DNA from: DATLFP01 sp035540955
GTDB taxonomy: Bacteria > Actinomycetota > Acidimicrobiia > Acidimicrobiales > CADCSY01
NCBI GenBank assembly: GCA_035540955.1
Contig: DATLFP010000125.1
Span: 1-18,872 of the forward strand
Direction: 5' to 3'
Length of the DNA: 18,872 nt
Positions 13,559 through 18,872 of this stretch are shown here, in pieces. The notes under the pieces are model-generated. The model worked only from the letters and a program-made list of their open reading frames with translations, was not told where the DNA came from and ran no database searches. Within the stretch, counting starts at the first letter, position 1. Every line of letters starts with the position of its first letter. The position numbers and the translations under genes were made by a program.

Positions 13559-14575
13559 TCAACCCTGCGTCGGGAGCGCGGCCGAGAGCCGCTCGAAGAA
13601 CAGCAGGAGGGCGACGGCAACGGGCGCGGCGCCGGGCACAACCAGCCACCAGCGGTGGGTCGAGCGCATGGCGATCCACACTCCTGCGGCCAGCAGCGCG
13701 GCAAGGAGAGCAGGCCACACGACGGGCCAGGCGAGGGGGGACCCATCGACGTCTTCGAAGACCGTCGCGGCCGGGAACGTCGCCGTTGCCGGCGGCGGAT
13801 CGGGCCGGTCGAACCGGGTGATCTGGCGGGGCGGTGCCGAGGAGCCCACCGGTTCGACCGGTGCGACCGGCTCCGTCAGGGACTCGCCGTCGAGAAGGGC
13901 AGTGACGACCATGCGGCGGCGCGCCGAGCCGGGCGGGTCACACGTGGTGAGCGTGAGCCGGTCGTCTCCTGCCGGGGCCAGCACCTCGACGGCATCCGGT
14001 GACACGATCACCGTGTCGCTGACGAGGTAGCGCAGCTCGCCGTCGAGCGTGGCGAGGATGATCTCGTCGCCGGCCGTCAGGTCGTCCAGGTGGCGGAACG
14101 GCGCGCCGTAGGTGGTGCGGTGCCCGGCGATGGCGACGTTCCCCGCTCGACCGGGCAGCGGGGTGCTCGGGTAGTGCCCGGGCCCCTGCTGCAGCTCGGC
14201 GGTCCCGGCGCCGTGCACGACGACCTTGTCGAGCCCGAGGCGCGGGATCCGCAGCACGCCGACCGGGTCGCCGAGTGCCGGCGGCGCGACGGTGGTCGTC
14301 GTCGCCGGCGCGATCGTTGGGAGGGTCCGCGCCTCGCCGACGGGCGGCACGGTCGTTGCGCTGATCGTCGCCTGCTCGTACTCACTCCGGAGCTCGGCCT
14401 GCGCCATCCGCTCCTGGAGTCCGGTCCCCCACACCTGGTAGGCCGCGAACAGGAGGACAAGCAGGCCGGCGACGAGAGCGGTGCCGCCCAGCCACGCAAG
14501 AGACCGCCGCCAGACGCGACGTTCGGGTCGCCGCATCGCGGCGACCCGAACGGTCGGAGTGGTGGTGGTCTGCAA
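13559..14575 (-). CDS. Class E sortase
   Basis: This 338-residue membrane transpeptidase cuts LAxTG-type sorting signals and attaches the protein to the wall. A membrane helix (about 27-48) and a Thr/Pro-rich linker precede the sortase domain (about 100-230). The catalytic triad is visible: His152 (AIAGHRTTYGAPF), Cys212 (LTLTTCDPPGSARRR) and an Arg at 219-221. Two further hydrophobic segments (about 282-303 and 310-327) end the protein, an arrangement seen in some class E sortases. The TTG start is one base after the surface-protein stop; ATG 14536 is the alternative and sits in the loop of a strong hairpin. Its direct neighbour, an LAFTG protein, is its obvious substrate. Confidence 0.9.
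   Translation of the reverse strand: MQTTTTPTVRVAAMRRPERRVWRRSLAWLGGTALVAGLLVLLFAAYQVWGTGLQERMAQAELRSEYEQATISATTVPPVGEARTLPTIAPATTTTVAPPALGDPVGVLRIPRLGLDKVVVHGAGTAELQQGPGHYPSTPLPGRAGNVAIAGHRTTYGAPFRHLDDLTAGDEIILATLDGELRYLVSDTVIVSPDAVEVLAPAGDDRLTLTTCDPPGSARRRMVVTALLDGESLTEPVAPVEPVGSSAPPRQITRFDRPDPPPATATFPAATVFEDVDGSPLAWPVVWPALLAALLAAGVWIAMRSTHRWWLVVPGAAPVAVALLLFFERLSAALPTQG
14520..14552 (-). repeat. Perfect 15-base inverted repeat (hairpin) at the 5' end of the sortase gene
   Basis: The arms CGTTCGGGTCGCCGC and GCGGCGACCCGAACG are fully complementary around a three-base loop. In mRNA it would fold about 23 bases after the TTG start, with the alternative ATG (14536) at the loop. It lies at the junction of the surface-protein and sortase genes, so it could lower sortase expression relative to its substrate, by transcription attenuation or by slowing translation. 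No U-tract follows it, so a simple terminator is unlikely. Confidence 0.7.
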
Positions 14576-14576
14576 A

Positions 14577-15461
14577 CTAGGAGACCCGCTCCACCTGGGT
14601 CCGGCGCACGCCGCCCACCAGGAAGAGCGCTCCGAGGCCGACCAGGATCAGACCGAGGACCAGCAGCTCGGACGTGTGATCACCGGTGAAGGCCAGCTCG
14701 GTGACACCGATGACCGGCGGAGCCGTGGTCGGGGCCACTGCGGGCTCGCTCGGCGGAACCGTCACGCCGGTGACCGGTGGGACCTCGGTGGTCGTGGTGT
14801 CCGGGACGGTTGTCGTCGGCGCCACTGTGGTCGGGGGAACCGTCACGCCGGTGACCGGCGGGAAGGTGATCGGCGGGAAGGTGACCGGCGGCGCAGTCGT
14901 CGTGGTTGTCGGCGCAGTCGTCGTGGTCGTCGACTCAGTCGTCGTGGTCGTCGACTCCGTCGTCGTGGTCGTCGACTCCGTCGTCGTGGTGGTCTCGCCC
15001 CCGCCGAAGCAGAACGACACGTGGCTGATCTCAGCCTGGTTGTCGCTCGTGTTGCCCTGGGTGTTCGGGGAGTAGACATCGGTGTCGGCGAGGGTGCCGC
15101 CCGGCAGATAGTCGTAGAGATAGCCACCGTCGGCCGCCTTCACGAACACGCCACTGACAAGGATCGTGCTGGTGAAGTCGAACTGGGTGGCGGTGGCGCC
15201 GGCGATCGTCAGGGTCCCGGGGGTTCCGTCGACGTTCAGCGCGTAGCTGCCATCGCTCGGAGCGCCGTCGATCTTGAACTCGTCGTCGTAGCCGAGCGCG
15301 CCGCACGACCGATTGCCCTCGTAGTACGTGGGCGTCACCGATGCGGCGCTGGTCATGGTTGCGAAGCCGATCAGCGACCCGCCGGCCAGGAGAAAGCCCA
15401 TGCCCGCGGCGACGAAGTGCTGTGCGGTTCGGTGGTTGCGATTCCTCGTGATGTTCCTCAT
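14577..15461 (-). CDS. LAxTG-anchored surface protein with Thr/Pro-rich stalk
   Basis: This 294-residue exported protein starts with a basic region (RNITRNRNHRTAQHF) and a hydrophobic signal peptide ending near TSAAS (about residue 41). A globular part follows (about 42-152) with two cysteines (Cys53, Cys151) and the motif ISHVSFCF. I recognise that as a feature of actinobacterial surface proteins but cannot name the fold. A stalk of (TTTTTES)n and PPVTGVTVPP units runs to about residue 250. The sorting signal is LAFTG (256-260), a hydrophobic span and a basic tail (RRTQVERVS). LAxTG is the class E sortase signal, matching the adjacent gene. I chose ATG 15461 because it starts the signal peptide; an upstream in-frame extension to 15527 seems unlikely. 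No strong ribosome binding site is visible. Confidence 0.85.
   Translation of the reverse strand: MRNITRNRNHRTAQHFVAAGMGFLLAGGSLIGFATMTSAASVTPTYYEGNRSCGALGYDDEFKIDGAPSDGSYALNVDGTPGTLTIAGATATQFDFTSTILVSGVFVKAADGGYLYDYLPGGTLADTDVYSPNTQGNTSDNQAEISHVSFCFGGGETTTTTESTTTTTESTTTTTESTTTTTAPTTTTTAPPVTFPPITFPPVTGVTVPPTTVAPTTTVPDTTTTEVPPVTGVTVPPSEPAVAPTTAPPVIGVTELAFTGDHTSELLVLGLILVGLGALFLVGGVRRTQVERVS
14755..14863 (-). repeat. Two 28-base direct repeats in the stalk-coding region
   Basis: The sequence at 14755-14782 recurs at 14836-14863 with one difference (T/C). Both copies encode PPVTGVTVPP. They extend the Pro-rich part of the surface-protein stalk and probably arose by duplication. Confidence 0.75.
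14896..14997 (-). repeat. 21-base tandem repeat encoding the Thr-rich stalk
   Basis: Four full 21-base units and a shortened fifth encode seven-residue units ending in ES or AP (TTTTTES). The central units at 14938-14958 and 14959-14979 are identical. Such arrays change copy number easily, which would change stalk length between strains. Confidence 0.85.
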
Positions 15462-15541
15462 GGCCTGAGCGTCCGCCGACGCGGCCGCGTGTCGCAGACA
15501 CATCCGGGGATCACAACGGACGAGCAACGAGCGCGTTTGCG

Positions 15542-15570
15542 CCCCTTCACCTGAGGGGTGCCGTGACCCC
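15542..15570. promoter_or_regulatory. G/C-tract palindrome C between the surface-protein and protease genes
   Basis: On the minus strand CCCCTCAGGTGAAGGGG (15558-15542) shares CCCCTCAG with site A; the spacer is nine bases rather than eight. On the plus strand the GGGG is followed by TGCCGTGA and another CCCC (15567-15570), so three tracts alternate. It lies between the divergent sortase-substrate operon and the wall protease, and could act on both. Confidence 0.4.
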
Positions 15571-15590
15571 TTCGATCACGCCCCGCTGCG

Positions 15591-15596
15591 TATGGT
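15591..15596 (+). promoter_or_regulatory. -10 element TATGGT of the wall protease gene
   Basis: TATGGT fits TANNNT. The protease ATG lies about 60 bases downstream with a GAGAGAG ribosome binding site, so this mRNA has a leader. The distance from palindrome C to this element is 32 bases, nine more than at sites A and B, close to one extra turn of the helix. Confidence 0.35.
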
Positions 15597-15657
15597 GTGC
15601 CGCACAACTGCTCGACCCCTTGTCAAGGCACGCCCGCCCCGGCCCGAAGAGAGAGCT

Positions 15658-17538
15658 ATGCGCAGCGCGGCACCCAGATGGACGCGATCGCTGCGCTCGG
15701 TCCTCGCTGCCCTGTCACTCTCCGCTCTTCTCGTCGCGTTCGATCCCTTTGCCGTGGTTGCGTCAGCACAGCCGGCGAACGATCCGCTGTATGGCCGTCA
15801 ATGGGGTCCGCAGCTGGTCGGTGCGGCCGAAGCGTGGGCGTGGGCGCCGGCCCTCCGGTCGCCGATCATCGCCGTGCTCGACACCGGGGTCGACGCGTCG
15901 AACGCAGATCTCGCGGGCGCCGTCCTGCCGACCAAGAGCTTCATCAACGACGAAGGCGCCGGCGACCCCAATGGGCACGGCACGGCCGTCGCCGGTGTGA
16001 TCGCGGCGCGCGGGAACAACGGCATCGGCGTTGCCGGCTACTGCTGGACGTGCCGCATCCTCCCCGTCCGGGTCCTCGACGGCCGCGCCAGCGGCAGCGC
16101 CGACACCGTGGCCGAGGCGGTGCGGTGGGCGGCCGACAACGGTGCGTCGGTCATCAACCTCTCCCTGGTGATGGCGGCGGCCTATGCACCCCTGGACGCC
16201 GCCATCTCCTACGCCCGGGCCCGAGGCGTCGTCGTCGTCGCCGCCGCCGGGAACGGCAGCGGCACCACCGCCACCTACCCGGCGGCGTCGGTCGACGCCA
16301 TCGGCGTCGTCGCCACCGACTCCCGCGACCAGCCCTACTCGTGGTCGGACCGGGGACCGTGGGCCGACGTCACCGCGCCGGGCTGCGCCATCACCACGCA
16401 GGTGTCGGGGGGGTTCGGTGAGTCGTGCGGCAGCTCGATCGCGGCGCCGGCGGTCGCGGGGATCGTGGGACTGGCCCTTGCCATCTATCCGAGCGCCACC
16501 GCCGACGACATCCACGCCGCGCTCGCGGTGTCATCGAAGCAGCTCGACGGCTCGGCCAGGGCAGGGCGCGTCGATGCGGCCGCCCTCCTGATCTCGCTGC
16601 AGGCGCGACTGCAGGAGCGGACGCCGACCACGCGCATCGCCGGCGCCACGCGCATCGAGACGGCGATCGCGCTCTCCCAAGCCGCCCGCCGCACCTCGGT
16701 CCACGTGGTCCTGGCCACCGGCGGTGCCGCTGCCGACGCCCTCACGGCGAGCGCACTGGCCGGCCACCTCGACGCACCCGTGCTGCTCACCACCGGCTCT
16801 CAGCTCGAGGCGATCGTCATGGGCGAGATCCGGCGCCTCGGCGCGCACACGGCGTGGATCGTCGGTGGATCGGGCGCGGTCCCCGACGCCGTCGCCGGTG
16901 AGCTGAGGATCTCGGGGCTCTCGACCACCCGCCTCGCCGGCGCGACGCGGTTCGAGACCGCCGCCGCAGTGGCACGAGCCATCGGATCGGATCGGGCGAT
17001 CGTGACCGATGCGAGCTCATGGCGCGACGCCGCGGCTGCGTCCGGGCTCGCCGCGCTCGAGGCTCGGCCGATCCTGCTGACCGATGGCGTCTCGGTGCCG
17101 GACGCCACCCGGCGGGCACTCGACGGGCTCGGCGTGACCGACGTGCTCGCCATCGGGGCTCCCAGTGTGCTCCGTGACGAGGCGCTGGCCCAGATCCGCC
17201 GCTCGGGCGCCGTCGTGACGCGAGTGACGGGCGACGCCGGCTCCACCACCTCCACGAGGATCGCCGACCTTGCGATCGCCGCCGGTGCCGAGGCCACCAC
17301 GCCATGGTTGGCCACCGGGGCCAACTGGCCCGACGCCCTCACGGCCGGGCCCGCCGCTGCTGCTCGGGGATCGGTGCTCGTGCTCGTCGACGGCGCCGAC
17401 GTCACCGATCTCTCCCGGACGCTCGCCTGGTTGACGGCTCGCCCGCTCGCACCCAGCCGGTTCGTGCTGGTGGGCGGCGAGGCGTCGCTGCCCTCGGTGG
17501 CCATGACCTGGCTCACCAGCGCGTCGATCGCGGCCTGA
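15658..17538 (+). CDS. Exported subtilisin-like serine protease with three CWB2 cell-wall-binding repeats
   Basis: This 626-residue protein has a signal peptide (about 1-38; basic start, then LAALSLSALLVAF, ending near ASAQ). The mature part begins almost directly with the S8 domain (about 42-315), with no obvious inhibitor propeptide. The catalytic residues are Asp75 (VLDTGVDA), His107 (GHGTAVAG) and Ser260 (CGSSIAAPAVAG), and the oxyanion Asn199 is in AAAGNG. The Ser motif is GSS instead of the common GTS. Three CWB2 (cell wall binding 2) repeats follow at about 325-418, 425-515 and 522-620, each with signatures such as RIAGATRIETA, RLAGATRFETA and the third unit's LVGGEASLP. They should hold the enzyme on the wall by non-covalent binding. 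ATG 15658 has GAGAGAG upstream; the longer frame from 15592 overlaps the -10 element. Confidence 0.9.
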   Translation: MRSAAPRWTRSLRSVLAALSLSALLVAFDPFAVVASAQPANDPLYGRQWGPQLVGAAEAWAWAPALRSPIIAVLDTGVDASNADLAGAVLPTKSFINDEGAGDPNGHGTAVAGVIAARGNNGIGVAGYCWTCRILPVRVLDGRASGSADTVAEAVRWAADNGASVINLSLVMAAAYAPLDAAISYARARGVVVVAAAGNGSGTTATYPAASVDAIGVVATDSRDQPYSWSDRGPWADVTAPGCAITTQVSGGFGESCGSSIAAPAVAGIVGLALAIYPSATADDIHAALAVSSKQLDGSARAGRVDAAALLISLQARLQERTPTTRIAGATRIETAIALSQAARRTSVHVVLATGGAAADALTASALAGHLDAPVLLTTGSQLEAIVMGEIRRLGAHTAWIVGGSGAVPDAVAGELRISGLSTTRLAGATRFETAAAVARAIGSDRAIVTDASSWRDAAAASGLAALEARPILLTDGVSVPDATRRALDGLGVTDVLAIGAPSVLRDEALAQIRRSGAVVTRVTGDAGSTTSTRIADLAIAAGAEATTPWLATGANWPDALTAGPAAAARGSVLVLVDGADVTDLSRTLAWLTARPLAPSRFVLVGGEASLPSVAMTWLTSASIAA

Positions 17539-17579
17539 GCCGAGCGCAGCCGCCGCGCTCGGCGGGTCGGCACCCGCCG
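17539..17579 (+). terminator. Overlapping hairpins after the protease gene
   Basis: Directly after the stop, GCCGAGCGC and GCGCTCGGC pair around a seven-base loop (17539-17563). A second hairpin with eight-base arms (17560-17579) overlaps it. Neither is followed by a T-run, so they could terminate transcription only in the manner of high-GC hairpins, or protect the mRNA 3' end. Confidence 0.5.
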
Positions 17580-17601
17580 GCTGCGGATACGGCCCGATCT
17601 G

Positions 17602-17633
17602 GGGGGCCAACCGGAGCCCCCAAAGATGAGGGG
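17602..17633. promoter_or_regulatory. G/C-tract palindrome D before the pilus operon, with a second overlapping inverted repeat
   Basis: On the minus strand CCCCTCATCTTTGGGG (17633-17618) shares CCCCTCA with sites A and C. The CCCCC tract also pairs with an upstream GGGGGC (GGGGGC-N8-GCCCCC, 17602-17621), so the two inverted repeats compete for one arm. No good -10 element lies 23 bases downstream, so the promoter here is not resolved. Confidence 0.4.
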
Positions 17634-17679
17634 TTCGTCGCACCCACGCGTTGATCTGCCACACAGGGCGAGGACGCGG

Positions 17680-17705
17680 TCCCCTGAGGGTGTCCCCTGC
17701 GGGAC
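17680..17705 (+). promoter_or_regulatory. Short direct repeats and hairpin in the pilin leader region
   Basis: TCCCCTGAGGG (17680-17690) recurs as TCCCCTGCGGG (17693-17703), 13 bases apart. The second copy is part of a hairpin, GTCCC-CTGC-GGGAC (17692-17705). The region lies 45-70 bases before the pilin start and may be an operator or part of its leader RNA. Confidence 0.3.
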
Positions 17706-17750
17706 GCGGGTGATCACCTCGATTGGCCCGCAGCGACAAGGAGGAGCCAG

Positions 17751-17936
17751 ATGCTCGCTCTCTTCATCAAGATCCAGCTCGCTGTCGCCGATCGGCTGGC
17801 CGGCAACGAGCGCGGCGCGACCGCGGTCGAGTACGGCCTGATCGTCGCCCTCATCGCCGCCGTCATCGTGGCCGTCGTGGGCGTGCTGGGCGGCCAGATC
17901 AAGGACGCCTTCCAGACCGTCGTCGACGCGCTGTAG
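17751..17936 (+). CDS. Flp-family type IVb pilin
   Basis: This 61-residue prepilin has a short leader ending at Gly22 and a hydrophobic helix starting ATAVEYGLIVALIAAVIVAV (23-42). The Gly-Ala cleavage site and the Glu-Tyr pair (27-28) are the Flp hallmark. After cleavage by a TadV-type prepilin peptidase it would be assembled into Flp pili for adhesion. The length is normal for Flp. The ribosome binding site AAGGAGGAG is strong, as expected for an abundant structural subunit. It is the first gene of a Tad-like cluster and is separated from the next gene by a very stable hairpin. Confidence 0.92.
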   Translation: MLALFIKIQLAVADRLAGNERGATAVEYGLIVALIAAVIVAVVGVLGGQIKDAFQTVVDAL

Positions 17937-17942
17937 CTCCAC

Positions 17943-17972
17943 CGGCCGCCGGGCGGACGGGCCCGGCGGCCG
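17943..17972 (+). terminator. Strong 12-base-pair hairpin between pilin and TadE genes
   Basis: CGGCCGCCGGGC and GCCCGGCGGCCG pair perfectly around the loop GGACGG, seven bases after the pilin stop. No T-run follows. It probably works as a partial terminator or as an RNA stabiliser, allowing more pilin than downstream assembly protein. Confidence 0.65.
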
Positions 17973-18009
17973 TGGTCCATCGTCCGTCACGACCGAAGAA
18001 GGAGGAGAG

Positions 18010-18378
18010 GTGAACCGGACCCGTGCGGGAGAACGCGGAGCTGCAGCTGTCGAGTTTGCTCTGGTCCTGCCGATCCTCGCCCTCCTCCTCTTCGGGATCA
18101 TCGAGTTCGGGCGGGGCTACAACGCCAAGGTCACCCTCACGCACGCCGTGCGGGAGGGAGCTCGGGCCTTGGCGGTTGGCGCCGCCGATCCGGAGGCCGT
18201 CACCAGGGATGCTGCGACGTCGCTCGACGGCTCCAAGCTCGTCGTGACCGTCTCCACCTGCACCCCCGGCGGCACCGGCACCGTCAGTGCCACCTACGAG
18301 TTCACCTACTCGGTCCCGCTGCTCGGGCGCGGAACGATCGACATCGAGGCGGAAGGAGTCATGCGATGCGGCGGCTGA
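18010..18378 (+). CDS. TadE-like pseudopilin / pilus assembly protein
   Basis: This 122-residue protein has the TadE layout: a short basic start, then ERGAAAVEFALVLPILALLL (8-27) and IIEFGRGYNAKVTLTHAVRE, then a beta-rich exported part. The Gly-Ala-Ala-Ala-Val-Glu-Phe start resembles a processed pilin-like signal. TadE/F proteins are minor pseudopilins needed for Flp pilus assembly. The GTG start has AGGAGG four bases upstream. The stop lies just after the start of the next gene, a 13-base overlap in another frame, so translation is probably coupled. Confidence 0.88.
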   Translation: MNRTRAGERGAAAVEFALVLPILALLLFGIIEFGRGYNAKVTLTHAVREGARALAVGAADPEAVTRDAATSLDGSKLVVTVSTCTPGGTGTVSATYEFTYSVPLLGRGTIDIEAEGVMRCGG

Positions 18379-18872
18379 ACGATCAACGGGGCGCCACCAT
18401 CGTCATCGTCTCGATCTCGATGGTGCTCCTCATCGGCATGGCCGCGTTCGTCATCGACGTCGCCGCCGTGTACCAGGAGCGGCGCGAGCTGCAGAACGGC
18501 GCGGATGCGAGCGCGTTCGCCATCGCCGAGGACTGCGCCCGCGGGCTGCCGTGCACCATCGGCGCCGCCGGTGCCACGGCCGCCACCTACGCCGCCGCCA
18601 ACGCCACCGACGACGCAGCAGGCGCCGTGGTCGCGACCGACGACTTCGATCCTGCGGGTCGAGTCACGGTGCGGACGAGCACCGCCGGCCCAGACGGCTC
18701 CACTGCCATCTCCTTCCTGTTCGCACCGGCACTCGACCTCCTCAGCGGCAAGACCGTCACGGCCTCGGCGACGGCGATCTGGGGGGCACCCAGCTCGCTG
18801 CGCACCATTCCCCTGGCCATCTCTGCCTGCGAGTGGAACCGCGAGACGGCGGGCGGCACCGTCTACCGCAGC
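18366..18872 (+). CDS. TadG-like Flp pilus assembly protein (partial, 3' end beyond window)
   Basis: The frame starts at ATG 18366, seven bases after GGAAGGAG, and stays open to the window end (169 codons). The N-terminus reads QRGATIVIVSISMVLLIGMA and IDVAAVYQERRELQNGADAS. This is the hydrophobic anchor plus the D-x-x-x-x-Y...LQN-x-A-D motif of TadG/TadE-type proteins (putative Flp pilus assembly TadE/G-like). The rest is a secreted, Ala/Thr-rich domain with three Cys so far. It probably anchors or helps assemble the pilus from the outer membrane face. The C-terminal part is unseen. Confidence 0.85.
   Translation, partial: MRRLNDQRGATIVIVSISMVLLIGMAAFVIDVAAVYQERRELQNGADASAFAIAEDCARGLPCTIGAAGATAATYAAANATDDAAGAVVATDDFDPAGRVTVRTSTAGPDGSTAISFLFAPALDLLSGKTVTASATAIWGAPSSLRTIPLAISACEWNRETAGGTVYRS

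Noticed and set aside
14896..14997. Regular repeats that might suggest a CRISPR array
   Set aside because: The units are contiguous with no spacers and encode a Thr-rich stalk in frame.
14481..15554. A 357-codon plus-strand frame with Arg/Gly/Asp repeats
   Set aside because: It is the antisense reading of the Thr/Pro-rich stalk and sorting signal; its repeats are just the 21-base array read backwards.
1..18872. tRNA, rRNA, insertion sequences, integrase or phage genes
   Set aside because: None could be seen; no transposase-like protein and no terminal repeats, and base use is even across the window, so there is no sign of a mobile element.

Overview
The window looks like chromosome from a high-GC Gram-positive actinobacterium. 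The evidence is high GC with GTG/TTG starts, TANNNT -10 elements placed directly before start codons (leaderless genes), a class E sortase beside an LAxTG surface protein, CWB2 wall-binding repeats, and a Flp/Tad pilus locus. An Acidimicrobiia-like member is my guess from the overall gene style; nothing in the window proves it.

Bases 1-3060 are ordinary. They hold the start of an exported protein (minus strand), a Crp/Fnr-type regulator, an uncharacterised 193-residue protein, a TetR-type regulator in operon with a six-helix membrane protein behind a nested palindromic operator, and a 60-residue zinc-ribbon protein. A two-domain enzyme follows (about 3060-4118), fusing a SAM-dependent methyltransferase to a Mug/TDG-type uracil-DNA glycosylase.

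Bases 4119-13555 are a dense signalling block. A three-gene coupled operon encodes a GAF histidine kinase with a degenerate ATPase domain, a membrane CHASE-PAS histidine kinase, and a REC-pseudoREC-PAS-GGDEF diguanylate cyclase with an intact active site and inhibitory site. It is followed by two divergent paralogous kinase/NarL-type regulator pairs (9254-11522 on minus, 11673-13555 on plus). Their recognition helices are almost identical.

Bases 13559-18872 encode the cell surface: an LAxTG-anchored Thr/Pro-rich stalk protein and its sortase (minus), an exported subtilase with three CWB2 repeats (plus), and the start of a Flp/Tad pilus operon (Flp pilin, TadE-like, TadG-like cut by the window end).

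The most interesting signal is a short G/C-tract palindrome, CCCC-N8(9)-GGGG, often beginning CCCCTCA. It lies in each of four intergenic regions: before the diguanylate cyclase operon, between the two kinase/regulator pairs, between the sortase operon and the wall protease, and before the pilus operon. At two of these sites it sits exactly 23 bases before a TAC(C/G)GT -10 element. I propose that the paralogous regulators bind it and tie c-di-GMP signalling to surface-protein anchoring, wall proteolysis and pili. This is inference; the repeats and spacings can be seen directly.
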